This document shows, in pieces, positions 15,386 to 24,140 of a stretch of DNA of 64,000 bases. Numbering within the stretch: the stretch's first letter is position 1; the number at the start of each line of letters is the position of its first letter. Where the stretch lies: contig NZ_CP060039.1 in NCBI RefSeq assembly GCF_014211915.1, forward strand, positions 868,001 through 932,000, given 5' to 3'. A program made the position numbers and the translations under genes. The notes beneath the pieces are model-generated. The model did no database searches and had not been told where the DNA came from. It saw only the letters and a program-made list of their open reading frames with translations. Source of the stretch: Burkholderia cenocepacia (GTDB lineage Bacteria; Pseudomonadota; Gammaproteobacteria; Burkholderiales; Burkholderiaceae).

Positions 15386-15966
15386 ACGGCGACCGGCTCC
15401 GTGCGTTCGTCGCACTGATGCCCGATGCGGCATCGCGCGACGCGCTGCACGCGTTGCCGGTCACCCGTGGCGCGCGGCGCACGCCGTCCGCGCAACTGCA
15501 CATGACGCTCGCGTTCATCGGCGCAATCGAGCGGGAGCGGTGCGACGCGCTGGCCGCGCACCTGCCCGCGCTCGCGGCCGCGCATGCGTTGCCGTCGTTG
15601 CCGGTCGAGCGGATCGCGTGGTGGCCGAGCCTGCCGCGTGCGCGGCTGATCGTCGCGGAGCTCGCGGCCGATGCCGCTTGCGTCGCGCTGAATGCAGGGC
15701 TGGCGGCGCTGCTGCGCGAACTCGGCGTGCCGGCCGACCGGCGGCCGTTCCGGCCGCACGTGACGCTCGCGCGGCTGCCGCACGATGCGATCGGCCAGCC
15801 CGCGCACGGTGGCGCGCCGGGGCGGCCCGTCGAGGTGCGCGTCGAAGCGCTGACGCTGTTCGAAAGCCGGCTGTCGCAGGAGGGCGTGTCGCATCGGCCG
15901 ATCGTGTCGGCGCCGATCGCACGCGCGGACGACAGCGTCGGCGCTGAGGAGCGGCCCCACGAATGA
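15382..15966 (+). CDS. thpR: RNA 2',3'-cyclic phosphodiesterase (2'-5' RNA ligase family)
   Basis: The 194-residue protein is a 2H phosphoesterase of the ThpR/LigT family. The two catalytic HxT motifs are clear: HMTLAF near residue 34 and HVTLARL near residue 129. Members open 2',3'-cyclic phosphates and can join RNA through 2'-5' bonds in vitro; the cellular role is poorly defined. The start overlaps the stop of the upstream symporter gene. Confidence 0.88.
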   Translation: MNGDRLRAFVALMPDAASRDALHALPVTRGARRTPSAQLHMTLAFIGAIERERCDALAAHLPALAAAHALPSLPVERIAWWPSLPRARLIVAELAADAACVALNAGLAALLRELGVPADRRPFRPHVTLARLPHDAIGQPAHGGAPGRPVEVRVEALTLFESRLSQEGVSHRPIVSAPIARADDSVGAEERPHE

Positions 15967-16039
15967 ATTTTTCCAGAGAGGGGAACGTGCCTTCCCGCCC
16001 GCATGGCGGCGTCGTTCGTCGTTATTCGCGCGAACAGGC

Positions 16040-17341
16040 CTAGCGGCCGTACCGCGCGAGCGTCAACCCCGCCAGATCGATCTCCGGCGTGCGTCCGGTG
16101 ACGAGATCCGCGACCACTTTTCCCGAACCCATCGACATCGCCCAGCCCGTCGAGCCGTGGCCGACGTTGAGCCAGAGGCCGTCGATCCCGCTCGCGCCGA
16201 GCAGCGGCGGCCCGTCGGGCGTCATCGGCCGGCGGCCGACCCAGAAACGCGCCGACGCGCGATCGGCCGCGTGCGGAAACCAGTCGTCGAGCACCTTCAT
16301 CAGCGTGTCGAGCGCCTGTTGCCGCAGCGCCGCGCGGCGATTGCCGAGCTCCGCGGTGCCGGCGACGCGCAGCGTCGGGCCGAAGCGCGTGATCGCGGTC
16401 TTCAGCGATTCGTCCATCAGCGCGGCGCAGGGCGCCTTTTCGTCGTCGACGACCGCGAGCGTGGCCGAGTAGCCTTTCACCGGATACAGCGGCACGTCAA
16501 TGCCGTGCGGTCGCAGCAGGCCGGCGCTGTCGACGCCGAGCGCGACGACGATCGCGTCGGCGGCGAGTGTCGTGCGGTGTCGCGCGCCGCCGCTACCGTT
16601 GCCTTCGTGGTTTCCGCCCACGGCGGCGACGTGGACGCCGCGCGCTTTTCCGCCCGCGACATCGAGTGCGCGCAGTTCGGTGTTGAAGCGGAATGCCACG
16701 CCGTTCGCTTCGCACAGCGCCCGCAGTTCGCGCGTGAAGCGCGCGCAGTCGCCGGCTTCGTCGTCGGGCAGGTAGATGCCGCCGACGGGCGCTTGCCGCG
16801 CCCAGCGCAGGCCCGGTTCAATCGCGGTGCAGCCGGCCGCGTCGAGTTCGCGAAACGCGACGCCGGCATCGCGCAGCACCTTCAGCGCGGGCTGCACCAT
16901 GTCGACGTCGAACGCGCCGCGCAGCAGTTGCAGATAGCCGCGGCTCGCGCCGTAGTCGAAGGGATAACGCTCGCGAAACGCATGCAGGCACGCGCGGCTG
17001 TAATACGCGATGCGCTGCATCCGCTGCTTGTTCACGCGAAACCGCTCGAACTCGCATTCGCGCAGCCAGCGCGCGATCCAGCGCCACTGCGCGGCGTCGA
17101 GCGTCGGCCGGAAGATCAGCGGCGACGCGGGCTTGAACAGGTATTTCAGGATCTTGCCGGGCATCCCGGGCGCGGCCCACGGCGTTACGTAGCCGGGGGC
17201 AATCACGCCCGCATTACCGAGGCTCGTCGCCTGCGCGACATCGGCCTCGCGCTCGATCACGGTGACGTCGCAGCCTGCTTCGCGCAGGTGCCAGGCGGTG
17301 GTGACGCCGATCACGCCGGCGCCGAGAACGATCACGTGCAT
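16040..17341 (-). CDS. dadA: D-amino-acid dehydrogenase, small subunit (DadA-type)
   Basis: This 433-residue flavoprotein oxidatively deaminates D-amino acids to 2-oxo acids and ammonia, passing electrons to the membrane quinone pool. The N-terminus carries the FAD-binding GAGVIG at residues 7-12. It is followed by the DadA-like NAGVIAPGYVTPWAAPGMP, and the carboxy end has the conserved GLWLNVGHGSTGWAMS. It lies 25 bases downstream of an MFS transporter gene on the same strand, which may supply its substrate. There is a second DadA-type gene in many Burkholderia, so paralogue assignment is uncertain. Confidence 0.88.
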   Translation of the reverse strand: MHVIVLGAGVIGVTTAWHLREAGCDVTVIEREADVAQATSLGNAGVIAPGYVTPWAAPGMPGKILKYLFKPASPLIFRPTLDAAQWRWIARWLRECEFERFRVNKQRMQRIAYYSRACLHAFRERYPFDYGASRGYLQLLRGAFDVDMVQPALKVLRDAGVAFRELDAAGCTAIEPGLRWARQAPVGGIYLPDDEAGDCARFTRELRALCEANGVAFRFNTELRALDVAGGKARGVHVAAVGGNHEGNGSGGARHRTTLAADAIVVALGVDSAGLLRPHGIDVPLYPVKGYSATLAVVDDEKAPCAALMDESLKTAITRFGPTLRVAGTAELGNRRAALRQQALDTLMKVLDDWFPHAADRASARFWVGRRPMTPDGPPLLGASGIDGLWLNVGHGSTGWAMSMGSGKVVADLVTGRTPEIDLAGLTLARYGR

Positions 17342-17366
17342 GCGGTGTCCGGAACGAAGCGGTGGC

Positions 17367-18629
17367 TCACGACGCGACCGCCGGATCGTCGACGAGCGAC
17401 TTGCCGCGCGTTTCCGGCAGCACGAGCGCCGCGACGATCACCAGCAGATAGCCGCCGCCCGCGACGAGGCCGATCGCCTTCACGAGCGACATCGATTGCG
17501 ACAGCGCACCGACGAGGATCGGAAAGAACGAACCGAGCCCGCGGCCGAGGTTGTAGCAGAAGCCCTGGCCCGAGCCGCGGATCGCGCCCGGATACAGCTC
17601 CGACAGATACGCGCCGACGCCGGCGAAGATGCCCTGCACGACGATGCCGAGCGGAAAGCCGAGCAGCAGCATCGCGGTATCGGTGATCGGCAGCATCGTG
17701 TATGCCATGCCGAGAGAAAACGAGCCGACCGCGAACAGGATGAACGACGCGCGGCGGCCGAGCCGGTCGGACAGGATCGCACCGACCACGTAGCCGACGA
17801 ACGAGCCAACGATCAGCACGACGAGATAGCCGCTCGTATTGAACACCGACAGGTGACGCACGGTTTTGAGATAGGTGGGCAGCCACGTCGTGATCGCGTA
17901 GTAGCCGCCGAGCATGCCGGTGCACAGCGCGCTGCCGAACAGCGTCGCGCGCAGGTGCGGCGGCGAGAAGATCTCGAGGAAGTGGCCCGACACGCGGCCT
18001 TCGTCGCGGGCGCGGCGCGTGGCCGTATAGATGTCCGGATCGCTGACGTTGCGGCGGATATAGAGAATCCACAGGGCGGGCACGATGCCGATCCAGAAGC
18101 ACGCCCGCCACGCGACCTGCTCCGGCAGCAGCGCGAAGAACGCCCAGTAAAGGATCGCGGCCGCGCCCCAGCCGAACGACCAGCTGCTCTGCACGGTGCC
18201 CACGGCCTTCGCGCGATGCTCGGGCGAGCGGATCGTCTCGGCCATCATGATCGTCACGACCGACCATTCGCCGCCGAAGCCGAAACCCTGCAGCGTGCGC
18301 GTCGCAAGGAGCTGCCAGAACGAATGCGTGAAACCGGACAGGCACGTGAACAGCGCGAACGTCGCGATCGTCCACTGCAGCACGCGCACGCGGCCATAGC
18401 GATCAGCGAGGATGCCGGCGACCCAGCCGCCGATCGCCGACGAGATCAGCGAACTGGTCGCGATCATCCCGGCCTCGCTCTTCGTCATGCCCCAGGTGGC
18501 GATCAGCGTCGGAATCAGGAACGAATAGATCATGAAGTCGAACGCATCGACCGCATAGCCGCCGAATCCGGCGTACAGCGTCCGGCGCTCGCGCGTCGAC
18601 AATTCGTTGAACCACTGGAATGCCTGCAT
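17367..18629 (-). CDS. MFS transporter, sugar/organic-acid:proton symporter type
   Basis: A 420-residue major facilitator with twelve predicted helices. The loop 2-3 signature is visible as GWVAGILADRYGR near residues 67-79, and the opening AGFGGYAVDAFDFMIYSF resembles the metabolite:H+ symporter and sialate/aromatic-acid permease groups. The substrate cannot be read from sequence. It precedes and is probably co-transcribed with the D-amino-acid dehydrogenase gene, so an amino or organic acid is a reasonable guess. Confidence 0.82.
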   Translation of the reverse strand: MQAFQWFNELSTRERRTLYAGFGGYAVDAFDFMIYSFLIPTLIATWGMTKSEAGMIATSSLISSAIGGWVAGILADRYGRVRVLQWTIATFALFTCLSGFTHSFWQLLATRTLQGFGFGGEWSVVTIMMAETIRSPEHRAKAVGTVQSSWSFGWGAAAILYWAFFALLPEQVAWRACFWIGIVPALWILYIRRNVSDPDIYTATRRARDEGRVSGHFLEIFSPPHLRATLFGSALCTGMLGGYYAITTWLPTYLKTVRHLSVFNTSGYLVVLIVGSFVGYVVGAILSDRLGRRASFILFAVGSFSLGMAYTMLPITDTAMLLLGFPLGIVVQGIFAGVGAYLSELYPGAIRGSGQGFCYNLGRGLGSFFPILVGALSQSMSLVKAIGLVAGGGYLLVIVAALVLPETRGKSLVDDPAVAS

Positions 18630-18757
18630 GCTTGCCGCCCCCTCTCGTCTTGTCTCGTCCCGCGCTGCCGCGTCGCGGTTATTTTACGGGCGCGCTCCGG
18701 CATGCCAAAAAGGCGGATGCAGGTTCGTGCTGAAAAGCAGGCAGGAGGGAAGACGCG

Positions 18758-19534
18758 TCAGAGCGTCAGGCCGCCATCGACGTGGATGACCTGGCCGGTG
18801 ATCTGCCGTGCCGCGTCCGACAGCAGGAACGCGATCAGCGCGGCGACGTCGTCGGGTTCCGCGATGCGGCCGAGCGGCGTCGCCTGTTCGGCCTGCGCCC
18901 ACGCGGCGGCGTTGCCGGCGCTCGGCCCGTGGTCCTTGCGCGTGAAGCCCGGTGCAACCGCATTGACGGTGATGCCGTGCGCGGCGAATTCGGCGGCCGC
19001 GCTACGCACCAGCGATTCGAGCGCGGCCTTCGCGGCGGCGGTCGCCGCGAACGGTGCATCGGCGCGGTAGCGGTGCGCGACGAACGAACTGACCGCGACG
19101 ATCCGCGGCGTGGCCGACGTTTCGAGCAGCGGCCGCGCGCGGCCCGCGAGCGCGGAGAACGCCTCGGGCATCGTCGCGAAGGCGGACGCGAGTGCGTTCG
19201 CGGAGAGCTCGGAAAAGGATTGCCGCGCGGCGAAGCCGGCGTTCGCGACGAGCTGGTCGAGCCCGCCGAAGCGCGTCGCGGTGCTATCGACCAGTGCGGC
19301 GGCGATACCCGGTTCGCCGAGATCGCCGGTCAGCGTGATGCACTCGGCGCCGGCCGTCGTGCACGCATGAGCGACGTCGGCGAGCCGCGATCGTGCCGCA
19401 TCGTCCGCGCCGCGTGCATGCAGCGCCAGCGCGACGCCGGGCGCCGCGAGCCGCCGCGCGAGCGCCGCGCCGATCCCCGAACCTGCGCCGGTGATCAGCG
19501 CGACGCGTTCGAGGTGCGCGGCGCGTGCGTTCAC
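18758..19534 (-). CDS. SDR family oxidoreductase with atypical active site
   Basis: A 258-residue short-chain dehydrogenase/reductase. The cofactor motif TGAGSGIG is at residues 15-22, the structural NAG at 98-100, and the family tail GQVIHVDGG is present. The active-site YxxxK is not: the expected tyrosine position (165) is threonine in TAAAK, with a serine pair near 149-150 and Lys169 intact. The start is a GTG overlapping the stop of the upstream ABC transporter gene (GTGA), implying coupled translation. An upstream in-frame extension is arginine-rich shadow of the transporter gene. Substrate unknown. Confidence 0.85.
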   Translation of the reverse strand: MNARAAHLERVALITGAGSGIGAALARRLAAPGVALALHARGADDAARSRLADVAHACTTAGAECITLTGDLGEPGIAAALVDSTATRFGGLDQLVANAGFAARQSFSELSANALASAFATMPEAFSALAGRARPLLETSATPRIVAVSSFVAHRYRADAPFAATAAAKAALESLVRSAAAEFAAHGITVNAVAPGFTRKDHGPSAGNAAAWAQAEQATPLGRIAEPDDVAALIAFLLSDAARQITGQVIHVDGGLTL

Positions 19535-21300
19535 GCGGCGACCTTGTCGTCGCTGCCCACGCGCTCGACGTTGATCGTGCCGACGTGGAACGCGGCCAGC
19601 GACTCGCGGTGCGCGATGCTGACGATCGCGGCCTTCGGCAGCCGTTCGGCGAACAGGTGATAGAGGCGGGCTTCGTTGTCGGCGTCGAGCGCGCTGGTCG
19701 CTTCGTCGAGGAACAGGAAGTCGGGCTTGTGCAGCAGCACGCGCGCGCCGGCCAGGCGCTGCTGCTCGCCCGGCGACAGCACGCGGGTCCAGTGCGCGGT
19801 CTCGTCGAGGCGCTCGACGTAATCCTCGAGGCGGCACGCGCGCAGCGCATCGCGGCACGCTTCGTCGCTGAACGTGTCGGGCGTCGCCGGGTAGGTAAGC
19901 GCGGCCTTGAGCGTGCCGATCGGCAAATAGCTGGTTTGCGGCACGAACATCATCCGCGCGCCGACCGGCGCGTCGATCGCGCCGTCGCCGAACGGCCACA
20001 GGCCCGCGAGCGCGCGCATGAACGTACTCTTGCCGGAACCCGACTTGCCGATCACGAGCCAGCGCGAGCCGGGCTCGATCGTGACGTCGCCGATGTTCGC
20101 GAGCGCGTTGCCGTTCGGCAGCGCGAGCTTGAGCGACGACGTCGACAGCTTCGCGGCGTCGATGTAGTGCAGGTTGATGCCGCCGTGCTCGGTCGCGGGC
20201 GACAGGCTTTCCTTCAGGTGCGACGTGCCCATCACACGCTTGAATTCGCGCAGACGGTTGACGGTGGCGCGCCATTCGACGAGGGTCGAGTAGCTGTTGA
20301 TGAACCACGAGAACGAGTCGCTGACGGTGCCGAACGCGGACGAGATCTGCATCAGCACGCCGAACGAGAACGCACCGGCAAAGTAGCGCGGCGCCGCGAC
20401 GACGAGCGGGAAGATGATCGCGATCTGCCCGTAGAAACTCAGCACGAACGTGAGCCGCTTCGTGTACTTCATCACGCGCCACCAGTTGTCGCGGATGCGC
20501 GTGAAGAGGGTCTGCGCGTTGCCGGCCTCGGTCTTCTCGCCGTCGTAGAACGCGATCTGCTCGGCGTTCTCGCGCACGCGGATCAGCCCGAAGCGGAAAT
20601 CGGCCTCGACGCGCTGCTGCTGGTAGTTGATCGACACGAGCGGATGGCCGACCTTCTGGATGATCAGCGAGCCGACCACCGCGTACAGCGCGGCCGCCCA
20701 CACCATGTAGCCGGGAATCGCGATCGGCGTCGCGCCGAGCGTGAACGTCAGCGCGCCGGCGAGCGACCACAGGATCGTGATGAACGACACGAGCGTGACG
20801 ACCGTCGACAGCAGGTCGAGCGACAGCGCGAGCGTCGTGGTCGCGAACGACTGGAGGTCGTCGGTGATCCGCTGGTCGGGGTTGTCGGCGAGGCGGTCAC
20901 GTTCGATCCGGTAGAACGCGCGATCGCCGAGCCACTGACCGAGGAAGCGGTCGGTGAGCCACTGGCGCCAGCGGAAGCCGAGCATCTGCCGCAGGTAGCG
21001 GCCGTACACGGCGAGGATGATGAACGCGAAGGCGAGCGCGGAGAACTGCATCAGCAGGTTCGGGAAGTCGTGAACGTCCTTCGACTGCAGCGCGTTGTAG
21101 AACTGCGCGTTCCACTTGTTCAGCCGGACGTTGATCCAGACCACGCAGAGGTTGATCGCGATGATCGTGACCAGCAGGCCCCACGCGATTTTCCATTCGG
21201 ACGATACCCAGTAGGGCTTGATGAGGCTCCATGCGGATACCGGGCGCTCGTCCTGCGGCGCGTCGGGTGCGGAGCGGACGGGATCGATCGATTGGGTCAT
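19531..21300 (-). CDS. ABC transporter, fused permease/ATPase, SbmA/BacA-YddA type
   Basis: The 589-residue protein joins an SbmA/BacA-like membrane domain (six hydrophobic helices in roughly residues 30-340) to a C-terminal ATPase. In the ATPase, Walker A reads GKSGSGKST, the signature LSPGEQQRLAGARVL and Walker B FLFLDEATSALD. Relatives move peptides, cobalamin-like or fatty-acyl substrates; the exact cargo is not readable. The start was set at the ATG at 21300 because AGGAAG is just upstream and the membrane domain begins soon after; a longer frame to 21429 has no signal. The SDR gene overlaps its 3' end. Confidence 0.86.
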   Translation of the reverse strand: MTQSIDPVRSAPDAPQDERPVSAWSLIKPYWVSSEWKIAWGLLVTIIAINLCVVWINVRLNKWNAQFYNALQSKDVHDFPNLLMQFSALAFAFIILAVYGRYLRQMLGFRWRQWLTDRFLGQWLGDRAFYRIERDRLADNPDQRITDDLQSFATTTLALSLDLLSTVVTLVSFITILWSLAGALTFTLGATPIAIPGYMVWAAALYAVVGSLIIQKVGHPLVSINYQQQRVEADFRFGLIRVRENAEQIAFYDGEKTEAGNAQTLFTRIRDNWWRVMKYTKRLTFVLSFYGQIAIIFPLVVAAPRYFAGAFSFGVLMQISSAFGTVSDSFSWFINSYSTLVEWRATVNRLREFKRVMGTSHLKESLSPATEHGGINLHYIDAAKLSTSSLKLALPNGNALANIGDVTIEPGSRWLVIGKSGSGKSTFMRALAGLWPFGDGAIDAPVGARMMFVPQTSYLPIGTLKAALTYPATPDTFSDEACRDALRACRLEDYVERLDETAHWTRVLSPGEQQRLAGARVLLHKPDFLFLDEATSALDADNEARLYHLFAERLPKAAIVSIAHRESLAAFHVGTINVERVGSDDKVAA

Positions 21301-21535
21301 GTGCTTCCTGATGATGAGCCGGCGCGCGGGCCGGGCGAAACCGGGCGTGCGCCGCGATACGGCATGCCGGGGCGCGGCGCCGACTGACGGCGGGCGTCCG
21401 GATGGTCGCCCGTGCGTCTTAAACGGCACTTAAAAACCGGCGGTGACGCGGCAACCGGCCGCTCGCGCGGCCGGCCTGCGGGCATTGTGCCAGAGCGGCG
21501 CGGCACGCCGGCGAATTTGCCGCTAGGGGGACAGT

Positions 21536-21565
21536 TTGCGGCGCTTTCCGCTTTTATGGTCTAAT
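21536..21565 (+). promoter_or_regulatory. possible promoter of the TPP-riboswitch thi transcript
   Basis: TTGCGG (21536-21541) and TCTAAT (21560-21565) are separated by 18 bases and end 13 bases before the riboswitch begins, which is where a promoter is expected. The -35 box is weak. Confidence 0.45.
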
Positions 21566-21577
21566 GGCCGACGACGA

Positions 21578-21681
21578 AACAGGGGTGCTTCGTGGCGCGG
21601 CCGGCAGATGTTCCGGGCAGCGCGGCGAGGCTGAGAAAGACCCTTCGCACCCGATCCGGGTAATACCGGCGAGGGAAGTTT
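21578..21681 (+). ncRNA. TPP riboswitch (thi box)
   Basis: The conserved elements of the thiamine pyrophosphate aptamer appear in order: an opening AACAGGGGTGC, the pyrimidine-sensing GGCTGAGA at 21629-21636 followed by AGACCC, then CCGATCCGGGTAATACCGGC and GAGGGAAG. The normal opening and closing halves can pair to form P1. It lies 238 bases before thiO and presumably lowers thiOSGE expression when TPP is abundant. Confidence 0.93.
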
Positions 21682-21742
21682 CTGATCCCGCCGGGCCGCG
21701 CTGGCCGCCATCCCACATGGTCAGCGCCCGAGTCCCGCCCGG

Positions 21743-21771
21743 CCGGCCTTTGCTGCCGGTTTCGTCCTTTT
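21743..21771 (+). terminator. possible regulated terminator in the thi leader
   Basis: CCGGC (21743-21747) can pair with GCCGG (21755-21759), followed by the T-rich TTTCGTCCTTTT. It lies between the TPP aptamer and thiO and could be the switching terminator. The stem is short, and control at the thiO ribosome site is equally possible. Confidence 0.35.
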
Positions 21772-21919
21772 GGGTACGCGCATTGCGCGTTACGGAAGGA
21801 ATGATGGCCGCACAATCTTCAGTCTTTTGCAGGGCTTCCGCCCCGACGTCGCGTGTGTTCGCAGGCGGCGGCGCGTGTGCGTCGACGTTCGTCGCGCGTG
21901 ACCGCGCGGAGGGCGCGCG

Positions 21920-23056
21920 ATGAACGTCCGGGATACACGACCCGATTTCGCGGTGCTCGGCGGCGGCCTCGTTGGCCGCCTGATCGCATGGCGGCTCGCG
22001 GGCGACGGGCATCGCGTCGCGCTCTACGAGCGCGGCGGCCCGGACGGCGAGCAGTCGGCCGCGTGGATCGCGGCCGCGATGCTCGCGCCGCTCGCGGAAG
22101 CGGCGACCGCGGAACTGCTGATCACCGAGTTGGGCGTCGCGTCGCTCGCGCGCTGGCCGCAGTGGCTCGCGGAATTGCCCGAACCCGTCTTCTTCCAGCA
22201 TCTCGGCACGCTCGTCGTCTGGCATCACGCGGACCGCGCGGAGGCGCCGCTGTTCGAGCGGCGCGTGCGCGCGAACGCGCCGGCCGAGCTGCTCGACGGC
22301 GGCTTCGTGACGCTCGCCGGTGCGCAGGTCGACGCCGCGGAACCCGTGCTCGCGGGCCGCTTCGCGCGCGGGCTGATGTTGCCGCGCGAAGGGCAGCTCG
22401 ACAACCGCCAGGCGCTGCGCGCGCTCGCGGCGGGCCTGGCCGAACGCGGCGTCGCGCTGCACTGGCACGCGGCGGTCGACGACGCGAACCTGCCGGCCGC
22501 GCATTTCACGATCGATTGCCGCGGGCTCGGCGCGAAATCCGCGCTGCCCGCGCTGCGCGGCATCCGCGGCGAAGTCGCGCGCGTGCATGCGCCCGGCATC
22601 GGGCTCACCCGGCCCGTGCGGCTGCTGCATCCGCGCTACCCGCTGTACATCGCGCCGAAACAGGACGATCTCTATGTGATCGGCGCGACCGAGGTGGAGG
22701 GCGAGGACATGTCGCCCGTCAGCGTGCGTTCGGCGCTCGAACTGCTGAGCGCGGCGTTTTCCGTGCATCCGGCGTTCGGCGAGGCGCGCATCCTCGAACT
22801 CAACGCGCAGTGCCGGCCGACGCTGCCCGATCATCGTCCGGCGGTGATCTGGGACGGCGCGTCGACGCTCGCCGTCAACGGCCTGTACCGGCACGGCTTC
22901 ATGATCGCGCCGGAAGTCGCGCAGGCGGCCGTCGTGTTCGCGCAGGCCGCGCTCGGCGGCGCACTCGGCGATGCCGACGCGTTCGCCGCATGGCGCGACG
23001 CCGCTCGCTGGCCGACGCTGCTTCATCACCGCAACGACGCGCGCCAGCCAGCCTGA
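21920..23056 (+). CDS. thiO: glycine oxidase ThiO
   Basis: ThiO is a 378-residue FAD enzyme that oxidises glycine to the imine used in thiazole synthesis by ThiG. The dinucleotide motif AVLGGGLVGRLIAWRLA begins at residue 11, and the D-amino-acid-oxidase-like end NGLYRHGFMIAPEVAQ is present. It is the first gene of the thiO-S-G-E operon downstream of the TPP riboswitch. The ATG at 21920 is a consensus start for the family, following GGGCGCGCG. Confidence 0.9.
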   Translation: MNVRDTRPDFAVLGGGLVGRLIAWRLAGDGHRVALYERGGPDGEQSAAWIAAAMLAPLAEAATAELLITELGVASLARWPQWLAELPEPVFFQHLGTLVVWHHADRAEAPLFERRVRANAPAELLDGGFVTLAGAQVDAAEPVLAGRFARGLMLPREGQLDNRQALRALAAGLAERGVALHWHAAVDDANLPAAHFTIDCRGLGAKSALPALRGIRGEVARVHAPGIGLTRPVRLLHPRYPLYIAPKQDDLYVIGATEVEGEDMSPVSVRSALELLSAAFSVHPAFGEARILELNAQCRPTLPDHRPAVIWDGASTLAVNGLYRHGFMIAPEVAQAAVVFAQAALGGALGDADAFAAWRDAARWPTLLHHRNDARQPA

Positions 23057-23088
23057 TGCGCGCCGCAGACCGAATCCGACCCAGCCTC

Positions 23089-23286
23089 ATGGATATCCAG
23101 ATCAATCAACAGACCCTGACGTTGCCCGACGGTGCGACCGTGGCCGACGCGCTGGCCGCATACGGCGCGCGTCCGCCGTACGCGGTGGCGCTGAACGGCA
23201 ACTTCGTCGCGCGCACGCAGCATGCGGCGCGCTCGCTCGCGGCGGGCGACCGGCTCGACGTCGTGCACCCCGTCGCGGGCGGCTGA
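23089..23286 (+). CDS. thiS: sulfur carrier protein ThiS
   Basis: A 65-residue ubiquitin-fold protein ending in the required Gly-Gly (HPVAGG). The carboxy-terminal glycine is thiocarboxylated and donates sulfur to the thiazole ring on ThiG. The body ALNGNFVARTQHAARSLAAG is typical. The start was placed at the ATG at 23089 to give the usual 65-residue length. It lies between thiO and thiG in one operon. Confidence 0.93.
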   Translation: MDIQINQQTLTLPDGATVADALAAYGARPPYAVALNGNFVARTQHAARSLAAGDRLDVVHPVAGG

Positions 23287-23324
23287 GCGCCGCCGGTTCG
23301 TCCCCGCTCTTCCAGGAAAACGAC

Positions 23325-24140
23325 ATGACGTCCCACCCCTCCGCCGACGCGCTGACGCTGTACGGTGAAACCTTCGCAAGCCGCGTGCTGCTCGGCACGT
23401 CACGCTATCCGTCGCTGCAATCGCTGTCCGATTCGATCGCCGCGTCGCGCCCCGGGATGGTGACGGTCGCGCTGCGCCGGCAGATGACGGGCGGCACGGC
23501 CGAAGCCGGCTTCTTCGACCTGCTCAAGCGCCACGCGGTGCCGCTGCTGCCGAATACGGCCGGTTGCCAGACCGTCGCCGAAGCCGTGACGACCGCGCAC
23601 ATGGCGCGCGAGGTCTTCGACACCGACTGGATCAAGCTCGAACTGATCGGCGACGACTACACGCTGCAGCCCGACCCGGTCGGGCTGATCGAAGCGGCCG
23701 CGCAACTGGTCAAGGACGGCTTCAAGGTGCTGCCGTACTGCACCGAGGATCTCGTGATCGGCCGGCGCCTGCTCGACGTCGGCTGCGAGGCGCTGATGCC
23801 GTGGGGCGCGCCGATCGGCACCGGCAAGGGCGTCGTGAATCCGTACGGGCTGCGCGTGCTGCGCGAACGGTTGCCGGACGTGCCGCTGATCGTCGACGCG
23901 GGGCTCGGCGTGCCGTCGCACGCGTGCCAGGTGATGGAGTGGGGCTTCGACGGCGTGCTGCTGAATACGGCGGTGTCGCAGGCCACGCACCCGGAAATCA
24001 TGGCAAGAGCGTTCGCGCAGGGCGTCGAGGCGGGCCGCGCCGCGTATCTCGCCGGTCCGATGGACGCGCGCGACACCGCGCATGCGAGCACGCCGGTGGT
24101 CGGGATGCCGTTCTGGCACCAGGACGGAGGCGGCGCATGA
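23325..24140 (+). CDS. thiG: thiazole synthase ThiG
   Basis: ThiG (271 residues) condenses deoxyxylulose-5-phosphate, the glycine-derived imine and ThiS sulfur into the thiazole phosphate of thiamine. The Schiff-base lysine is Lys104 in DWIKLELIGD, and the family stretches LPYCTEDLVI and LIVDAGLGVPSHA are present. The gene overlaps thiE by ATGA. The start is preceded by CCAGGAAAACG. Confidence 0.96.
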   Translation: MTSHPSADALTLYGETFASRVLLGTSRYPSLQSLSDSIAASRPGMVTVALRRQMTGGTAEAGFFDLLKRHAVPLLPNTAGCQTVAEAVTTAHMAREVFDTDWIKLELIGDDYTLQPDPVGLIEAAAQLVKDGFKVLPYCTEDLVIGRRLLDVGCEALMPWGAPIGTGKGVVNPYGLRVLRERLPDVPLIVDAGLGVPSHACQVMEWGFDGVLLNTAVSQATHPEIMARAFAQGVEAGRAAYLAGPMDARDTAHASTPVVGMPFWHQDGGGA

